Notes under the pieces: model-generated | The model's database searches: none | What the model was told of the DNA's origin: nothing | What the model saw: the letters and a program-made list of their open reading frames with translations, nothing else | Part shown: piece after piece, positions 63,234-64,000 of the stretch | Layout of the letters: each line of letters opens with the position of its first letter | Position numbering within the stretch: position 1 is the first letter of the stretch | DNA from: Icerya purchasi | Lineage: Eukaryota > Arthropoda > Insecta > Hemiptera > Monophlebidae | NCBI GenBank assembly: GCA_039619475.1 | Contig: CM077116.1 | Span: 386,284,760 to 386,348,759, forward strand | Direction: 5' to 3' | Length of the DNA stretch: 64,000 nt | Made by a program: the position numbers and the translations under genes

Positions 63234-64000
63234 CTATATATATATTCGCAAACACGAATTTGAAAAAATTAGTCATATTCAAAATACATACGCACCTATT
63301 AATTATATTTAAATATTTCGATGTACAGAAACCTTATTCTCATCATAAATACGTTCTTCAAAAGTATTTGCAATTTATATGTTGACTAAACGAATCATGA
63401 ATTTTAATTTCATATAACTATGTATCATTAATTATTGAGAATATTTTAACTACTGAAATAAATATAAAAGGAATATACAGGTTAAATTTTACGGTTAATG
63501 TAGCATAGGCACAAAAAGTTTGTGTAATAATGGATGTTTTTGATTTAAGGTTAAGAAGGTGTAAAAACAAAAAACTTTTTATAAAACAAAAAAAAAAAAA
63601 AAAAATGATAAAATTATTTAAATAGTTGCAAATAATTATTTTAAAATATATATCAAGTTTAAAGTTCATAAATTCAGTAGCATACATTTTTATTATATAG
63701 AAAACTCGACGGAAACTACCGCAAGGATAGCTAATCATTTTTCAGCTAGCGCTGCGTTAAGATCACAAAATCTTAGGTACTAAATTATCGTTAACTTTAA
63801 AAAATAAATAAACAACGAAAATACCAGTAAGTTTGTATCATTATGAAAATATAATATGTATATTTCATCAATATTACATCTCCATTGCAAAGAAAAAAAA
63901 AAACAAAGAAATGCTGACTGTCCTGCGAAATCACCTGCCTGTTTCTTCTTCCAACCTGTTTCGTAATTGAACTAAGGAAGTTAATTAGCGAAGCCGGACT
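63234..64000 (-). other. EXOSC10 intron reaching the window edge
   Basis: The open frame 63418-63738 does not match the exonuclease domain expected upstream, so this is read as intron. The last 100 bp are richer in GC but not identified. Confidence 0.5.

Noticed and set aside
63418..63738. Upstream EXOSC10 exon
   Set aside because: Its translation lacks the expected ADWRIR and exonuclease motifs.
1..64000. CRISPR arrays, bacterial operons, LTR retroviruses
   Set aside because: No regularly spaced repeats, no ribosome-binding-site gene clusters, and no paired direct LTRs were seen.

Overview
This window is AT-rich animal nuclear DNA, most likely from an insect. The evidence is long introns, GT-AG splice sites and a dense load of decayed mariner, piggyBac-like, hAT-like and non-LTR elements. 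The recognisable proteins are closest in pattern to arthropod and vertebrate orthologues. I cannot name the species. There are no prokaryotic genes, CRISPR arrays or intact viral genes.

Three host genes can be assembled exon by exon. (1) Plus strand, 348 to 14398: the last four coding exons of an ENTPD5/6-type nucleoside diphosphatase, whose 5' part lies left of the window. (2) Minus strand, 36371 down to 14871: a complete eEF1G gene (translation elongation factor 1 gamma). Its ten coding exons join in frame into 423 codons plus a stop. It is tail-to-tail with ENTPD, and the two poly(A) signals are about 30 bp apart. (3) Minus strand, 63233 down to 55188: three internal exons of EXOSC10/Rrp6 (nuclear exosome 3'-5' exonuclease), with the 5' end right of the window. 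A short lysine/arginine-rich exon at 46130-46177 may be its terminus.

Almost everything else is intronic or intergenic DNA filled with repeats. ENTPD introns hold a mariner pseudogene, a tRNA-like SINE pair next to a 485-bp MITE, a 1.3-kb mariner/Tc1-like element with both ends, and two large foldbacks. eEF1G introns hold a decayed LINE (22.1-25.0 kb), a transposase relic, a piggyBac pseudogene and a pair of short repeats around exon 6. The 36.4-55 kb stretch holds an hAT fragment, a LINE with an RNase H domain, a 6.7-kb structure with 991-bp inverted arms, and another LINE fragment. EXOSC10 introns hold two MITE-like elements and two more LINE remnants.

The least expected signals are RNA-structural. 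Two minimal type-I hammerhead ribozyme motifs, on opposite strands, sit in ENTPD introns; one forms the tip of a 213-bp foldback. An orphan histone-type 3' stem-loop lies in an eEF1G intron. The near-identical 1-kb inverted arms could form a long hairpin RNA if transcribed.
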